Assembly (NCBI GenBank): GCA_965153355.1
Contig: OZ231126.1
Location: 23,870,001 to 23,934,000, forward strand
DNA from: Flaccisagitta enflata
Taxonomy: Eukaryota; Chaetognatha; Sagittoidea; Aphragmophora
Reading direction: 5' to 3'
DNA: 64,000 nucleotides
Both the position numbers and the translations under genes were made by a program. Under the pieces are notes generated by a model. It did no database searches, was not told the DNA's origin, and was given only the letters and a program-made list of their open reading frames with translations. The stretch's first letter is position 1. Every line of letters begins with the position of its first letter. Of this stretch, positions 1-16,593 are shown in pieces.

Positions 1-375
1 CATGCACAACTGTGATTGATACAAAATTCTTTTTTGATTGGTTTTGTATTCATCAAAATTGGGGAATTATTTTCGATCCATATCAATCTTAAAAGCTGAG
101 ATCTTGGAAATCAACTACTTGCTAATGATGTTCTTTGTGTCCAGTCACTACTAGAAAAATAAGTTCAGTTTCTGTGAGCAATGATGCAAGTACAAAATAG
201 GTTCAATATCCTCAATGTCTTACAAACATCTCAACCTCATAGCAATCCTTTTAGAATGCTTTAAAATAGTATACACATGTAGAGTATGGTTGGAAAAGGT
301 CATTTGTAGGTAATGCGCTATTAAGTTTTGAAAAACACCAAGCTTTGAAAAAAAACCTGATAAAAAACGGTTTTT

Positions 376-569
376 AGTCGCGTGCACGCGACTCTACAAC
401 CCGCTTTGTCTGTTGGTCGGTCGATCGGTTGGTCGGTTGGTTGTTCACACTTTACCTTTTTTATTATCTTATTTCTTTGACCTCACTGCTCCTACCCAAA
501 TGATATGGTAACCTCAAATATGGCCCCTGCCCACCCGCACGCGACTTGGGTAGCCGTGTATCCGGCCTT
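376..569 (+). mobile_element. HPE copy, subtype A
   Basis: Begins with the perfect palindrome AGTCGCGTGCACGCGACT, then CTACAACCCGCTTTGTC, a GGTCGGTCGATCGGTTGGTC core, TTGACCTCACTGCTCC, CCCCTGCCCACCCGCACGCG and ACTTGGGTAGCCGTGTATCC, ending GGCC. It is one of the best full-length copies. GCACGCGACT near the right end is the exact complement of the first ten bases. Confidence 0.85.
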
Positions 570-649
570 TTTTTAAATAAACTGGGTTTATTTGGGTTTT
601 TTTCAAAATTTTTTTTTTTTTTTACATTCCTTGTAGATAGTGACATTGC

Positions 650-745
650 TCGAGGTTCGGATTTGAGCCTTAAGGCGGGGGATTTGAGCCTTGAGGCTGG
701 GATTTTTAAGGCTTGATTTTCTTTTGAACTAGGATTTCATCTAAA
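650..745. repeat. FBM21 21-bp minisatellite fragment
   Basis: Three degenerate units of the GATTTGAGCCTTGAGGCTGG type. No element ends are seen on either side. Confidence 0.6.
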
Positions 746-769
746 CAAACAAGCGTTTTTAAGAAGGCT

Positions 770-1370
770 TTACATACAGAAGGAAAAAAACACATTGCGC
801 CTTTCTTCCTCCTTCCTTCCATCCTTCTTTCTTAATTCCTTCCTTCTTTCTTTCCTTCCTTCCTTTGTTCTTTCCCTCCTTTCTCTATAAACAGGAGGAG
901 AAAAACTTTTTCTGCCTTTCTTCCTCCTTCCTTCCTTTCTTCCTTCCTTCCTTCCTTCCCCTTCCTTCTTTCTTTCTATGTAAACAAGAGGAAAAAACTT
1001 TTTTTGTTTTTCTTCTTCCTTCCTTCCTCCCTTCTTTTCCTCCTTTATAAACAAAAGAACAAATTTTTTTCTGCCTTTCTTCCTCCTAACCTCCTTCCTT
1101 CTTTCCTCCCTTCTTTCCTTCCTTCCTTGCTTCCTTCCTTATCTCCTTTCTTTACAAACAAGAGGAAAAAATTTTTCTGCCTTTCTTCTTCCTACCTTCC
1201 TTCCTTCCTTCCTTCCTTCCTTCATTCCTTCTTTCTTTCCTTCTTTTTTTCCTTTCCTTCCTTTTCCCTCCTTTTCCTTCCTTTTCCCTCCTTTTCCTTC
1301 CTTTTCCCTCCTTTTCCATTCTTTTCTTCTTCTTCTTTTTTTCTTTCTTTCCTTCCCCCTTTGCTTCCTA
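770..1370 (+). repeat. Polypyrimidine tract with an embedded 85-100-bp tandem unit
   Basis: The TTCC-rich tract is punctuated five times by a non-simple word, TATAAACAAGAGGAAAAAAC-like followed by TTTTTCTGCCTTTCTTCCTC (about 773, 887, 975, 1045, 1150). This shows a longer unit was amplified, not only TTCC slippage. 1241-1320 is a further TTTTCCTTCC sub-array. Confidence 0.75.
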
Positions 1371-1425
1371 CCAGCCTAGCTAGCTTCCTACGAGCGCCGC
1401 TCGCGTGCTCGGGCACTTTGTGACA

Positions 1426-1500
1426 CCCTGGCTGCGATTCTGCTGCCAATCTGCTGCGAATCTGCTGTGATTTGGGCGTGATTCGGCCGCGACTTGGCAA
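1426..1500 (+). repeat. Short degenerate CTGCTGCGAAT repeat
   Basis: Four or five approximate copies of a 12-17-bp word (GCTGCGATT, CTGCTGCCAAT, CTGCTGCGAAT, CTGCTGTGATT). The surrounding 1400-1700 has a GC content above its neighbours but no open frame I trust. Confidence 0.4.
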
Positions 1501-1857
1501 AGATTCGTCCTCAACTACGGCATCCATTTCTGTGTCCTGTATCTTATTGTTCGTTTCCGCCTCCGTTTCCCTATTTTGACGAAGAATTTCCGTGTTCCCA
1601 AGTCTTAGGCGAAGACAAGGAACACGGATTCGCTAGTCACACGTCTTCGAGCAGTGGCGTTGCGGTGGTGAAAAGGAACTTAAAAGAAAAAAAAAAAAAC
1701 ATTTGACCAAAGGCAGTCATGGAGCGAGTAACCTGTGGTAACAATATCGTCAAGCGATATCGAGCAAGCAACTGTCAAACTAAGCCCACAAGCTTCAATC
1801 AACAACAAAAACTCGGGCCTTATCACGCGCTGCGCCACAAATCCACATTAGTATTGA

Positions 1858-1860
<3 letters not shown>

Positions 1861-1890
<30 letters not shown>
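1861..1890 (+). repeat. Poly-A run (30 bp)
   Basis: Thirty A residues ending in GAAAAAAGAAACC. The upstream sequence (1700-1860) is unique and not recognisable, so it cannot be called a retroposon tail. Confidence 0.8.
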
Positions 1891-1892
<2 letters not shown>

Positions 1893-1894
1893 AA

Positions 1895-2490
1895 AAAGAA
1901 ACCGATATAACTCGTATCCATTTTTGATATCATATTTAAGTAGTTTATCCACAAATTCGTGTTTATAGCATCTCTCGCGATGAGATTTGTAGCAACAGCA
2001 TCTGTGGCAACTGCATCAGCGTCTGCTTAAGTCACGGTGCACACGAAGAGCAAATTTGACCGGTCAAATAGGTGAAAAAATAAAGTTGATTTAATCGTGA
2101 ATTTTTTTTTACTGTCATGTATAATAGTATAAGGAGTGTTAACACTGAAAATTTCAATGCAAAATCTCTTTCCGTTTAGGAGCTACGTTCCATTTTACCC
2201 TTCTAGAAATGCAATTTTTTAAACTATACAAATTATCTAAAAAATAAATTTGAAAACTATTTTGTCAGTTACAATGCTTAATACTACTTTAAATCCTGTT
2301 GGAATATATAAGTTGATGAAAAAAATACAAAAAAAAATTGATATTTCTTTTATATCCTTCGTCAAAATAACAAATTTCTAAGTAATTTTTGATCATTATT
2401 TGTATAGCAGAAGTTTATTTTTATTTCATGATATCATTTGAACAAAATATTTTATGTAAAGGACTATTGTTTTTATGCAATGAACTAAAT
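1895..2490. other. AT-rich unique stretch, nothing recognised
   Basis: Unique AT-rich DNA with no long open frame, no clear inverted repeat and no simple repeat beyond short A/T runs. Confidence 0.6.
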
Positions 2491-2498
2491 ATATTATT

Positions 2499-2694
2499 AG
2501 TCGCGTGCATGCGACTGTACAACCCGCTTTGTCGGTCGGCTGGTCGGTCGGTCGGTTGGTTGGTTGGTCACACTTCACTCTTTTTATGATTTTATTTTTT
2601 TGACCTCATTGCTCCTGCCCAAATGATCTGGTGACCTCAAATATGGCCCCTGCACACGCGCACGCGTCTTCGGTAGCCGTGTATCTGGCCTTGT
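2499..2694 (+). mobile_element. HPE copy, subtype A
   Basis: Full length: AGTCGCGTGCATGCGACT palindrome, ACAACCCGCTTTGTCGGTCG, the core, TGACCTCAAATATGGCCCCT, then a damaged subterminal word (GCGCACGCGTCTTCGGTAGC) and GTGTATCTGGCCTTG. It lies in the same orientation as the copy at 376. Confidence 0.85.
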
Positions 2695-2749
2695 TTTTAA
2701 ATATAAATGTTTTTACGTATCATTTTTGGCGTATACAAGTAGATTTTTG

Positions 2750-2889
2750 TTGCTTTGTCGGTGCGTTGTTCCATCAATCAGTTTACTTTTTTTGGTTTTG
2801 CGGTTTGTGGCATCACTGATTCTACTCAAATGATCAAGTGACCCTAAATATAGCCCCTGCCCAACTGGGGTAGCCATGTATCCGGCCTT
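2750..2889 (+). mobile_element. Truncated HPE copy
   Basis: Has the internal GACCCTAAATATAGCCCCTG and the right end GGGTAGCCATGTATCCGGCC, but the left palindrome is missing. It follows the 2499 copy at 55 bp, a near-tandem arrangement. Confidence 0.7.
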
Positions 2890-2894
2890 AGTTT

Positions 2895-3550
2895 TATTAA
2901 AGGAGGTTCAATCTTGAATTTCAGTACATTGCAAAATAACATATTATACTAAATTATAAAAATATCTTTATCTAAGAACATAAAAAAACTTTCCTCTTTT
3001 GACGTTTGTCATAAGAGTTGCAAAAAGTGGCTTTGACAAGGATAGAGGTATTTGTCAAATGAAGTTACCAGACGTTGTAGTTTTTACTTTGATAAACATG
3101 CCAAACAGGACTGCAGTTTTGTGACTGCACCTTAATGCAACTAGTAAATAACTGCATGCATAGGTCCTTAAATCAACAACCCACAAATTTTACAGAAAGG
3201 CACATCTCATTGGAGCTACTGTTTATTTTGCCCTTAGAATTGGGAACTTCATGCGTACATATGTAAACAAGACATTATTGTCCAGTGAAGCAGGCTCATA
3301 TCCTCTTCATTTCACTAAAATAACCAAGTCAAGGATTTTCATACAAATGTCTTTTAATGTTATCATCAAAACATGGGTAAAGTAAATTGGCACAAAACAA
3401 TATTGCCATACACAAAAGTGTTGTACGACGCAATAAATAATAACACAATAGTGTTGGGAGACCTAATAAAGGGGGACACAATAGTGTTGAAAGACGCAAT
3501 AGAAAGATCACAGTGTATGACGCGATGACAAAAGAACACGCACGTAGGGC
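2895..3550. other. Unique stretch downstream of the transposase-like gene
   Basis: No repeat family and no coding frame that I trust. It should contain the 3' end of the minus-strand transcript (candidate poly(A) signal at 3222). Confidence 0.5.
3222..3227 (-). terminator. Candidate AATAAA poly(A) signal
   Basis: TTTATT on the plus strand is AATAAA on the minus strand, about 390 nt past the stop codon at 3615. It is a frequent hexamer in AT-rich DNA, so this is only a candidate. Confidence 0.2.
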
Positions 3551-3556
3551 TAATTG

Positions 3557-3573
3557 ATTGCCATGGCAACGGG
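3557..3573. promoter_or_regulatory. X-box-like palindrome 45 bp downstream of the stop codon; possible element end
   Basis: ATTGCCATGGCAACGGG contains a canonical-looking X-box (TTGCCATGGCAA). Read inward, it resembles the inward sequence from 10198 (GTTGCTAAGCAACGGGG), so the two could be inverted ends of a 6.6-kb element enclosing the gene. I see no convincing target-site duplication outside them. Confidence 0.35.
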
Positions 3574-3614
3574 ACACAAACAGAAACGCATCGCATCACG
3601 GCGGAGGAAGAAAA

Positions 3615-10132
<6,518 letters not shown>

Positions 10133-10184
10133 TTTTGCACTGTAGGTGACGTTACCCTAAAAATCTAGCTAATGTTTTCTCCCC

Positions 10185-10197
10185 GTTGCTTAGCAAC
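10185..10197. promoter_or_regulatory. X-box-like palindrome 53 bp upstream of the transposase-like start codon
   Basis: GTTGCTTAGCAAC is a near-perfect inverted repeat matching the RFX X-box style (GTTGCC-n-GGCAAC). It lies just upstream of the ATG, where a promoter element would be. With its flank (CCCC before it) it also mirrors 3557-3573, so it could be a transposon end instead. Confidence 0.4.
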
Positions 10198-10286
10198 ATT
10201 ATGCAATGACGTAAATACATGCGTTACAGCATGCTCGGTCTTAGTGTTATACCTTACTGTAGACATATCAGCAAGAAAATCTTTTC

Positions 10287-10592
10287 TTCTTGTTTATCTT
10301 TTCTTCTTCTTCTTCTTCTTCTTCTTCTTCTTCTTCTTCTTCTGCTTCTGCTTCTTCTCCTTCTTCTTCTTCTTCTTCTTCTTCTTCTTCTTCTTCTTCC
10401 GAGCTGCACCTCAAACATTTTCTTACTATTTTCTCTACTTCTTCTGCTTCTCTTTCTTCTTCTTCTTCTTCTTCTTCTTCTTCTTCTTCTTCTTCTTCTT
10501 CTTCTTCTTCTTCTTCTTCTCTTCTTCTTCTTCTCTTCTTCTTCTTCTTCTTCTTCTTCTTCTTCTTCTTCTTCTTCTTCTTCTTCTTCTCC
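10287..10592 (+). repeat. (CTT)n microsatellite
   Basis: Two blocks of CTT repeats (10302-10398 and 10448-10592) separated by unique GAGCTGCACCTCAAACATTT. The word GTACCTCAAGCATC recurs at 10722, which suggests that the whole array-plus-spacer unit was duplicated. Confidence 0.9.
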
Positions 10593-10639
10593 TTCCTCTT
10601 TGATATACTTGTATAACCCTTCACGTTCCCTTTCTTCTT

Positions 10640-10940
10640 CTTTCTTTTTCTTTTTCTTTTTCTTTTTCTTTTTCTTTTTCTTTTTCTTTTTCTTCATCTT
10701 CTTCTTCTTCTTCTTCCCTCCTGTACCTCAAGCATCAGCGTGACTTCTTTTTTCTCCATATTATTCCTTCCTTGACACTTTTTTTTTCTCTTTTGCTTTC
10801 TTTTTCTTTTTCTTTTTCTTTTTCTTTTTCTTTTTCTTTTTCTTCTTCTTCTTCTTCTTCTTCTTCTTTTTCTTCTTCTTTTTCTTTTTCTTTTTCTTTC
10901 TTCTTCTTCTTCTTCTTCTTCTCCTTCTTTTTCTTCTTTT
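10640..10940 (+). repeat. (TTTTTC)n and (CTT)n arrays
   Basis: Two TTTTTC hexamer blocks (10645-10694, 10798-10845), each followed by CTT blocks. They repeat the order seen upstream at 10287-10592. Confidence 0.9.
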
Positions 10941-11035
10941 TCTCCTTCTCCGTTAGCGTCTGTAGCGTAAGCCCCGCATTGACTTCAGGAGTTGAAAATC
11001 AAACGGAAACAGAAGAACAACTCGATGGCGCTCTC

Positions 11036-11054
11036 TCTCTCCCCCTCTTCCTCT

Positions 11055-11117
<63 letters not shown>
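11036..11117 (+). repeat. (CT)n microsatellite
   Basis: CT run following CCCCCTCTTCCTCTCCC. A second CT run starts at 11247 after 130 bp of pyrimidine-rich unique sequence. Confidence 0.9.
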
Positions 11118-11122
<5 letters not shown>

Positions 11123-11240
11123 GCTCGTCCATCCTTGCGTTGCGTTGTCTCTTTCCGCTTCCCACCCAACCCTTCCTTCTTTCCTCCCTGTCTCCCTCTC
11201 TCCTCCCTAACCTCCCCCATCCTCTTTTCAACCCCCCTCC

Positions 11241-11246
<6 letters not shown>

Positions 11247-11316
<70 letters not shown>
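11247..11316 (+). repeat. (CT)n microsatellite
   Basis: Pure CT run of about 70 bp. Confidence 0.9.
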
Positions 11317-11317
<1 letters not shown>

Positions 11318-11366
11318 TGTGAAGAAATTTGACAGCTCTCGCATTTTTTTTCCGGTAGGTAGTCTT

Positions 11367-11507
11367 ACGTGAAATTCTTATTTTGCATAGAAATCAACTA
11401 TATCAAAAAAACAAAAACATGGCCCTGTTCTCCACACACTAGGGATCAGGGCCATGTTTTTGAAAAGTGCAAAAAGCCGTTTTTGCGGCAGATTAAGAAT
11501 TTCACGT
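11367..11507. repeat. Nested inverted repeat (hairpin element)
   Basis: Outer arms ACGTGAAATTCTTA (11367-11380) and TAAGAATTTCACGT (11494-11507) are exact complements. Inner arms AAAAACATGGCCCTG (11413-11427) and CAGGGCCATGTTTTT (11447-11461) are also exact, with a 19-nt loop. This could be a tiny MITE or a structured RNA; no promoter or flanking duplication is seen. Confidence 0.6.
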
Positions 11508-11739
11508 CCAAGAAATAATATTGTCAAAATTCTCTACAGGTTTCTTTTTTCGTCTTGTAAGTGGAAAAAAACGCTGAAAATCGTTACTATCTCCGATTCT
11601 TTGTTAAAGTATATGCAAATAGGATACATTGTCCAAGTTGAAAGCAATAGTTGGGTTTTTGGCATTGTTGAGTACAAGAAATATGCGTTTCAAGCCTGAA
11701 AACCAGCTGATTTTTTAAATTGCTTTTCAGGTGCACCGT

Positions 11740-11995
11740 GACTTAAGCGAACAAAGCGCTCGTAGGAGGTAAACAAGGCCAAGTAGGCCAATAAGGTGCG
11801 ACGTGTAGATCGTCGAACGAATGCGTAACCCAACAGACTAACCGACCGACCGATCAAGGACAATACCAATCGCGGATGGGTGGGCAGGGGTGGATATGCG
11901 CGTTTCACCACTTTTCGACTCGTGCACAATGATGGACGGGCCGATGGACAAACACAGCCTCTGAAAGAGTCGCTAGTCCGCGACTTAAAAAGAAT
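11740..11995 (-). mobile_element. Chimeric HPE copy (C fused to B)
   Basis: Starts with AACAAGGCCAAGTAGGCCAA and GGTGCGACGTGTAGATCGTC of subtype C, runs through the GACC core at 11840, then switches to B-type ATCGCGGATGGGTGGGCAGG and ends AGAGTCGCTAGTCCGCGACT. Two elements were inserted one into the other or recombined at the GACC core. Confidence 0.65.
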
Positions 11996-12210
11996 CGATA
12001 AGTTAGGAAATGAGTATGTAAACAAATGAATGAGTGAATATTTTATAAATGAATGCGTAAATGAATAGTTTTATTATCAAATAAATGGCTGAATAGTCTA
12101 ATAACAAAAATAATAGACTAGTAACTAGTTAGTGTGATGATGTTGTTGCCGTTGGTAAGAAAATGAATGATGATTGGAAATAAAATCAACTAGTTGCCAC
12201 TGTTTAAAAA

Positions 12211-12365
12211 ACAAGGCCGGATACACGGCCACCAGTTGCGGCCGGGTGGGCAGGGGCGGAAATGCGCGTTTTCACACTTTTCAACTCGATCATTACGGAC
12301 CGACGGACCAACGGACCAACGGACCAACGGACAAAGCCTCTTATGGAGTTGCGTGTCCGCAACTA
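12211..12365 (-). mobile_element. HPE copy, subtype B, full length
   Basis: ACAAGGCCGGATACACGGCC end, AGTTGCGGCCGGGTGGGCAG, a GACCAACG core with four repeats, and GAGTTGCGTGTCCGCAACT at the other end. The 5'-to-3' element orientation is minus. Confidence 0.85.
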
Positions 12366-12754
12366 AAAACTTGACGGACCAACGAATCAAAGAGAAACAG
12401 ACTGACAAACAGACAGACATGACCTATCGATATGCAAAGGTGGCTGTAGGAACAATCTCGATCAAACGACCAGGTTTGTGTCTCGTATATTCGTAAATTA
12501 GCGTCGATTAAGCTAATTTGCATATAGTCATCTTAATCATTCCGTCACAGATAGACGTGAAGTCAGACGCAAACCATCCCAACCCTTATTTTGTCTCGTC
12601 AATTGAAACAAACAACGATATTTATCCAAGTCAGGCCAGCAAAGATGACAAGGAGAATAGTTGGGAAATGGGATATCATTGGGTCATTGCTGATGCCTCA
12701 CATTTAAGAATCATGACTATTCTGATCAGTAATGCCCAATGTTGTCTCAAAGTT

Positions 12755-13165
12755 TTAAAGTCCAAAAATTAACTTCCGTTTTATATTTTTAAGGTCGGCC
12801 GAAGAGCCGACCCACAATACCATACTACTCGATCGGTGTATATATATCGGGTCCCATGAGAACCCGCTTTTGCACAGGGGCTTAAAATCAGCTTGGGAAA
12901 GAACAGGCCGTGCATGATTAAATCTGTTGCGGTATTGATGGCTTTGATTTGACAGTTCCTTAAGCATAATGGTGTGATAAGGAAGAGGAGATGCGGCCTC
13001 GTCCATAGAAGCCGATGACGACACAGAGTTTTTGATTAGAATCCATTGAAAAAGTTTACTTGATGCTAAAAAGTTTGATTGGTAACCAGGCAACCGATAA
13101 GAAAACATGGTTAAACCAGAACTGGCTCGGAAAACTGCACTGTGATGAGAACCGTTAATGAACAA
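12755..13165 (-). CDS. Unrecognised open frame, 136 codons
   Basis: The predicted product is not low-complexity and lies in one of the few repeat-free stretches. Starts FINGSHHSAVFRASSG. I recognise no domain, and an open frame this long is expected by chance in 64 kb, so it is listed only as a candidate. Confidence 0.15.
   Translation of the reverse strand: MFINGSHHSAVFRASSGLTMFSYRLPGYQSNFLASSKLFQWILIKNSVSSSASMDEAASPLPYHTIMLKELSNQSHQYRNRFNHARPVLSQADFKPLCKSGFSWDPIYIHRSSSMVLWVGSSADLKNIKRKLIFGL
12793..12812. repeat. Short strong hairpin
   Basis: GGTCGGCCGAAGAGCCGACC has a perfect 7-bp stem and a 6-nt loop. It sits between the end of AT-rich unique DNA and the weak open frame at 12755-13165. 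Confidence 0.5.
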
Positions 13166-13419
13166 TGGCTTAAATTTTCCGTCTATTATCCCATGTAGAC
13201 ATCATGACATTATAACATAAAATGACATTGTGGTTATTTTTTTTCTGGTTTGTGTTTATCATTAATTGATTACACGGAGAAACTTCAGCATGAATTCGCA
13301 AATGCGCACATTAACTGTCACGCACAATCGTATTTGAAGAAGGACATGATTGTAGGTTGAATTGGATGAGAAGTGGTAAAGGATAGACTGCTTACCGTTA
13401 TACCGGATACACAAGAATG

Positions 13420-13747
13420 CAGGGGTGTATATTTTTGAGTCGCTTTTGATTTCCCCCCCCCCCCCCCTGCCTTTGATTTTCTTCCCCGCGACGCGTCGCG
13501 TCGCGTTTTTTTATCCATGATTTTCTTCCCCATATAGCAATAAAACTATGTAGTTAAGGTTTAAATAGTGTTAAATTGTGTTCTACTAATTATGTTTTAT
13601 GATTTGGTACTGTAAAAAGTTATATTTTCCTCAAATTTCCTTTTTTTCTCTTTTTTCCCCCGTAGATTTCCTTCCCCATCTCCAGACCCTTTGATTTTCC
13701 CCCCCCCCCCCACCGGAAGGGGGAAAACTCAAGAATATACAGGCCTG
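13420..13747. mobile_element. hAT-type MITE with perfect 8-bp target duplication
   Basis: Ends CAGGGGTGTATATTTTTGAG and, inverted, CAGGCCTGTATATTCTTGAG (17 of 20 match). Flanked on both sides by CAAGAATG (13412-13419, 13748-13755), the 8-bp duplication typical of hAT insertion. Inside are two poly-C runs, GCGACGCGTCGCGTCGCG, and no coding sequence. A second copy lies at 38586-38904. Confidence 0.85.
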
Positions 13748-13755
13748 CAAGAATG

Positions 13756-14340
13756 AGTAAGGGGGGTGGGAAATCAATACGGTGTTAAGTATGATGGTAG
13801 GGGCTTTGAGTGACCTCATGATGGGGGTTAAAATGAAGGTTTGATGGGGGGGGGGAGATTTTAATACATCTGGAAGGGGGAGAAAGAAGACAGATATGTG
13901 CTTGACAGGACACAGAGGGAGGGGGGTGGGGTACGGCGAAAGATGGGGGCACGTGAAGGGAGAAGGGGAGTTATCTGGCGTAAGAAAGAATAATGACGCT
14001 TGAAGATTGCGCCTTGAAAAGAAAAAATAGAAGAAAAGAGAACATTTGCGGAAATGGTCGGAGGATGCGCCTTCCTCAACCGGCATTTCATCCTCCTCCT
14101 CTTCTTGCTCCTCTTCTTCATCTTCTTTCTGTTTGTTCCTTCTCCTTTTCCTCCTCTTTCTCCTCCTCCACTCCCCTACCCTCCTTCTTCTCCCGCTTTC
14201 CCGCCGGTTCCCGCCGGTTCATGCCATTTCTCACCGCCCGCGCCGATTTTTCATTCAAGATTAAACCTGTCGCGAACCAATCCCAATTTTTCATTCCTCA
14301 CAAAAGAAGGAAAAGGAACGCCATCTATGGACCACGCCTC
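13756..14340. other. Purine/pyrimidine-skewed unique stretch
   Basis: G-rich then CT-rich sequence with several G and C runs. No repeat family or credible gene is seen. Confidence 0.5.
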
Positions 14341-14347
14341 GTTGCAC

Positions 14348-14654
<307 letters not shown>

Positions 14655-14703
14655 CGAGTGTGTGTGTTCGTGTGTGTGGGGGGGCGCTTACAATTGCATA
14701 TGC

Positions 14704-14734
<31 letters not shown>

Positions 14735-15082
14735 CGGTTCTGAGTTTGTCAGTTTTTTACGGTTTACACAAGAATTTTTCACACATTAATGTAGTATTGG
14801 TTGATCATAACATGCTTTGGTTTGACATTTTGACCTAGTTTACTTATGAATCGAGTTAATGCAATATCCACAAAGAGAAGAAACGAAAAAGTATTTTTTG
14901 TTAGAGGTGAGCAAACGCACAAAAATTGTGTTTATATGCAAAAGCACAAAAAAATTAAAAGAAAAACGAAAAAAGGAGAAAAAAATTGCGCTTACTGCAG
15001 TGCAATGATGTATTGCTCTAAATTCACCATGAGTATTTTACTTCCTTATTCAGTGTCTTTTCCTCAGCCACTATCGTCTCCT

Positions 15083-15084
<2 letters not shown>

Positions 15085-15113
<29 letters not shown>
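15085..15113 (+). repeat. (CCCTCA)n hexamer array
   Basis: About five units. The hexamer differs from the common telomere unit CCCTAA, and the array is internal. Confidence 0.8.
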
Positions 15114-15114
<1 letters not shown>

Positions 15115-15119
15115 TTCTT

Positions 15120-15861
15120 CGTCATCACCACGCAGCCCCTAATCCACCCCACCTAATGAAGCCTCTTCTTCCTCTCCTCACTACGACTGGCTCTTCCCTC
15201 CCCCCCCTTTTTTCACCCCAGCGCCATCTTTGTGCTGGCGTCTGCGGCTTTAACCATTCTTTGGCAGATCTTTTCCTTCAACCATCAGATTTAATATTCC
15301 AAACATTAAGTCGCAGACGTATTTCTCCCATTTTTCTTGCTTTCGCTTCCACTCGTTTTTCTTCCTATCTTTTTTTTTTTTTTTTGTTTTCCTCTTCTCT
15401 TTTATATCCACTCATCTTTTTTTTTTCTCTCTCTCCTTATCTTCTCTTCTCTGCCGCCCTGTCGGTTTCTTTGTTATCTGTCTGTCACTTTTTTTTTATC
15501 GTCGTCTGAAACTGTCTGTCTGTCTTTCTCTCTGGTTTTTAGGCTCTGTCTGTCTGTATTTCAGTCTGCTCATTTTTCTGTATTTCCGGTTGTTATACCC
15601 TCTAAAGCTCTTGAATGTCGTCGCAAAAGGCGGATGGACCAACGGATGGAGCAGTCACATCTTTTTCCAGTGATGCATATCTTTATCAACCGCAAAAAAA
15701 AAGTTCATATCATAGTCACTGTTTCGCATGTCGATACCTGTTAGAAAGTGATCGCATTCCTCGCGAATCGCTCTGTCGTGTATCCAGCCACATTTCCCCA
15801 GCGGTCGATCTGTTCATTTCGTAGGTATGTTCTTTGCCTCTCCTACCCATTCTTGTCACTG

Positions 15862-15870
<9 letters not shown>
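15120..15870. other. Pyrimidine-rich unique stretch
   Basis: Short T and TCTG runs with no repeat family and no credible open frame. Confidence 0.45.

Positions 15871-15921
<51 letters not shown>
15870..15921 (+). repeat. (CT)n microsatellite
   Basis: Pure CT run. Confidence 0.9.
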
Positions 15922-15923
<2 letters not shown>

Positions 15924-16214
15924 TATTTCTACTTTTCTTGTCTTTCTTCTTTTATTTTTTTTTTCGTCCGTGCCGGTGACCTTCTGCCCCCTCCTTCTTT
16001 TTATTGCTTGCCTTGACAGTGGGCCAACTTCTTCTTTTGTTATGTGTGTTTCTCTACTCCTCCGCTCTTTTCCTCATTTCTCTTTCACCACCCGCCCCAT
16101 GCTGCTAACCCCCACCAACCTTGCCCCCCTCCTATAATCACTTCGGCCCCACCCCCGAATATCGCCACCTCATCGCCCAGTGCCCACTCCTAGTTTCTTG
16201 TAGGGTCTTTTTTG

Positions 16215-16464
16215 ATAACGACAACAAGAACAACGACAACAACGACGATATCAACATCAACAATCGACAATCAAAAATCGACAATCAACAATCGACAATC
16301 AACAATCGACAATCAACAATCAACATCAACAACGACAATAACAACATTGACATCAACAACGACAACGACAATAACAACATTGACATCCACAACGACAACG
16401 ACAACGACAACAACGACAATGACAACATCAACAACAATTTCAAAAACGACAGTAACAACGTTGA

Positions 16465-16524
<60 letters not shown>

Positions 16525-16532
16525 CTACAACT

Positions 16533-16592
<60 letters not shown>
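16215..16592 (+). repeat. CAACGACAATCAACA minisatellite grading into (CAA)n
   Basis: Begins with CGACAACAACGACGATATCA, continues with a 15-17-bp unit CAATCGACAATCAA (16260-16330), and ends as a pure CAA array from 16470. The plus strand is open as an Asn-rich frame (16121-16876), which I take as repeat-driven. Confidence 0.85.

Positions 16593-16593
<1 letters not shown>

Noticed and set aside
376-393. Bacterial-type operator from the perfect palindrome AGTCGCGTGCACGCGACT
   Set aside because: The palindrome is the end of a dispersed element present on both strands throughout the window and is not tied to any promoter or gene.
1700-1890. Retroposon with a poly-A tail ending at 1890
   Set aside because: No recognisable internal promoter boxes, no flanking duplication found and no second copy in the window.
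3329-3599. Short open frames on the minus strand at 3329-3599
   Set aside because: They rest on ATAGTGTTG and ACACAATA repeats downstream of the gene's stop codon and show no protein-like pattern.
12211-12365. HPE as a tRNA-derived SINE
   Set aside because: I could not find convincing A-box and B-box promoter words in any subtype, there is no poly-A tail beyond four or five A, and the ends are hairpins. A SINE of other origin is not excluded.
15085-15113. Telomeric repeat
   Set aside because: The hexamer is CCCTCA, not the common CCCTAA, and only about five units are present in an internal position.
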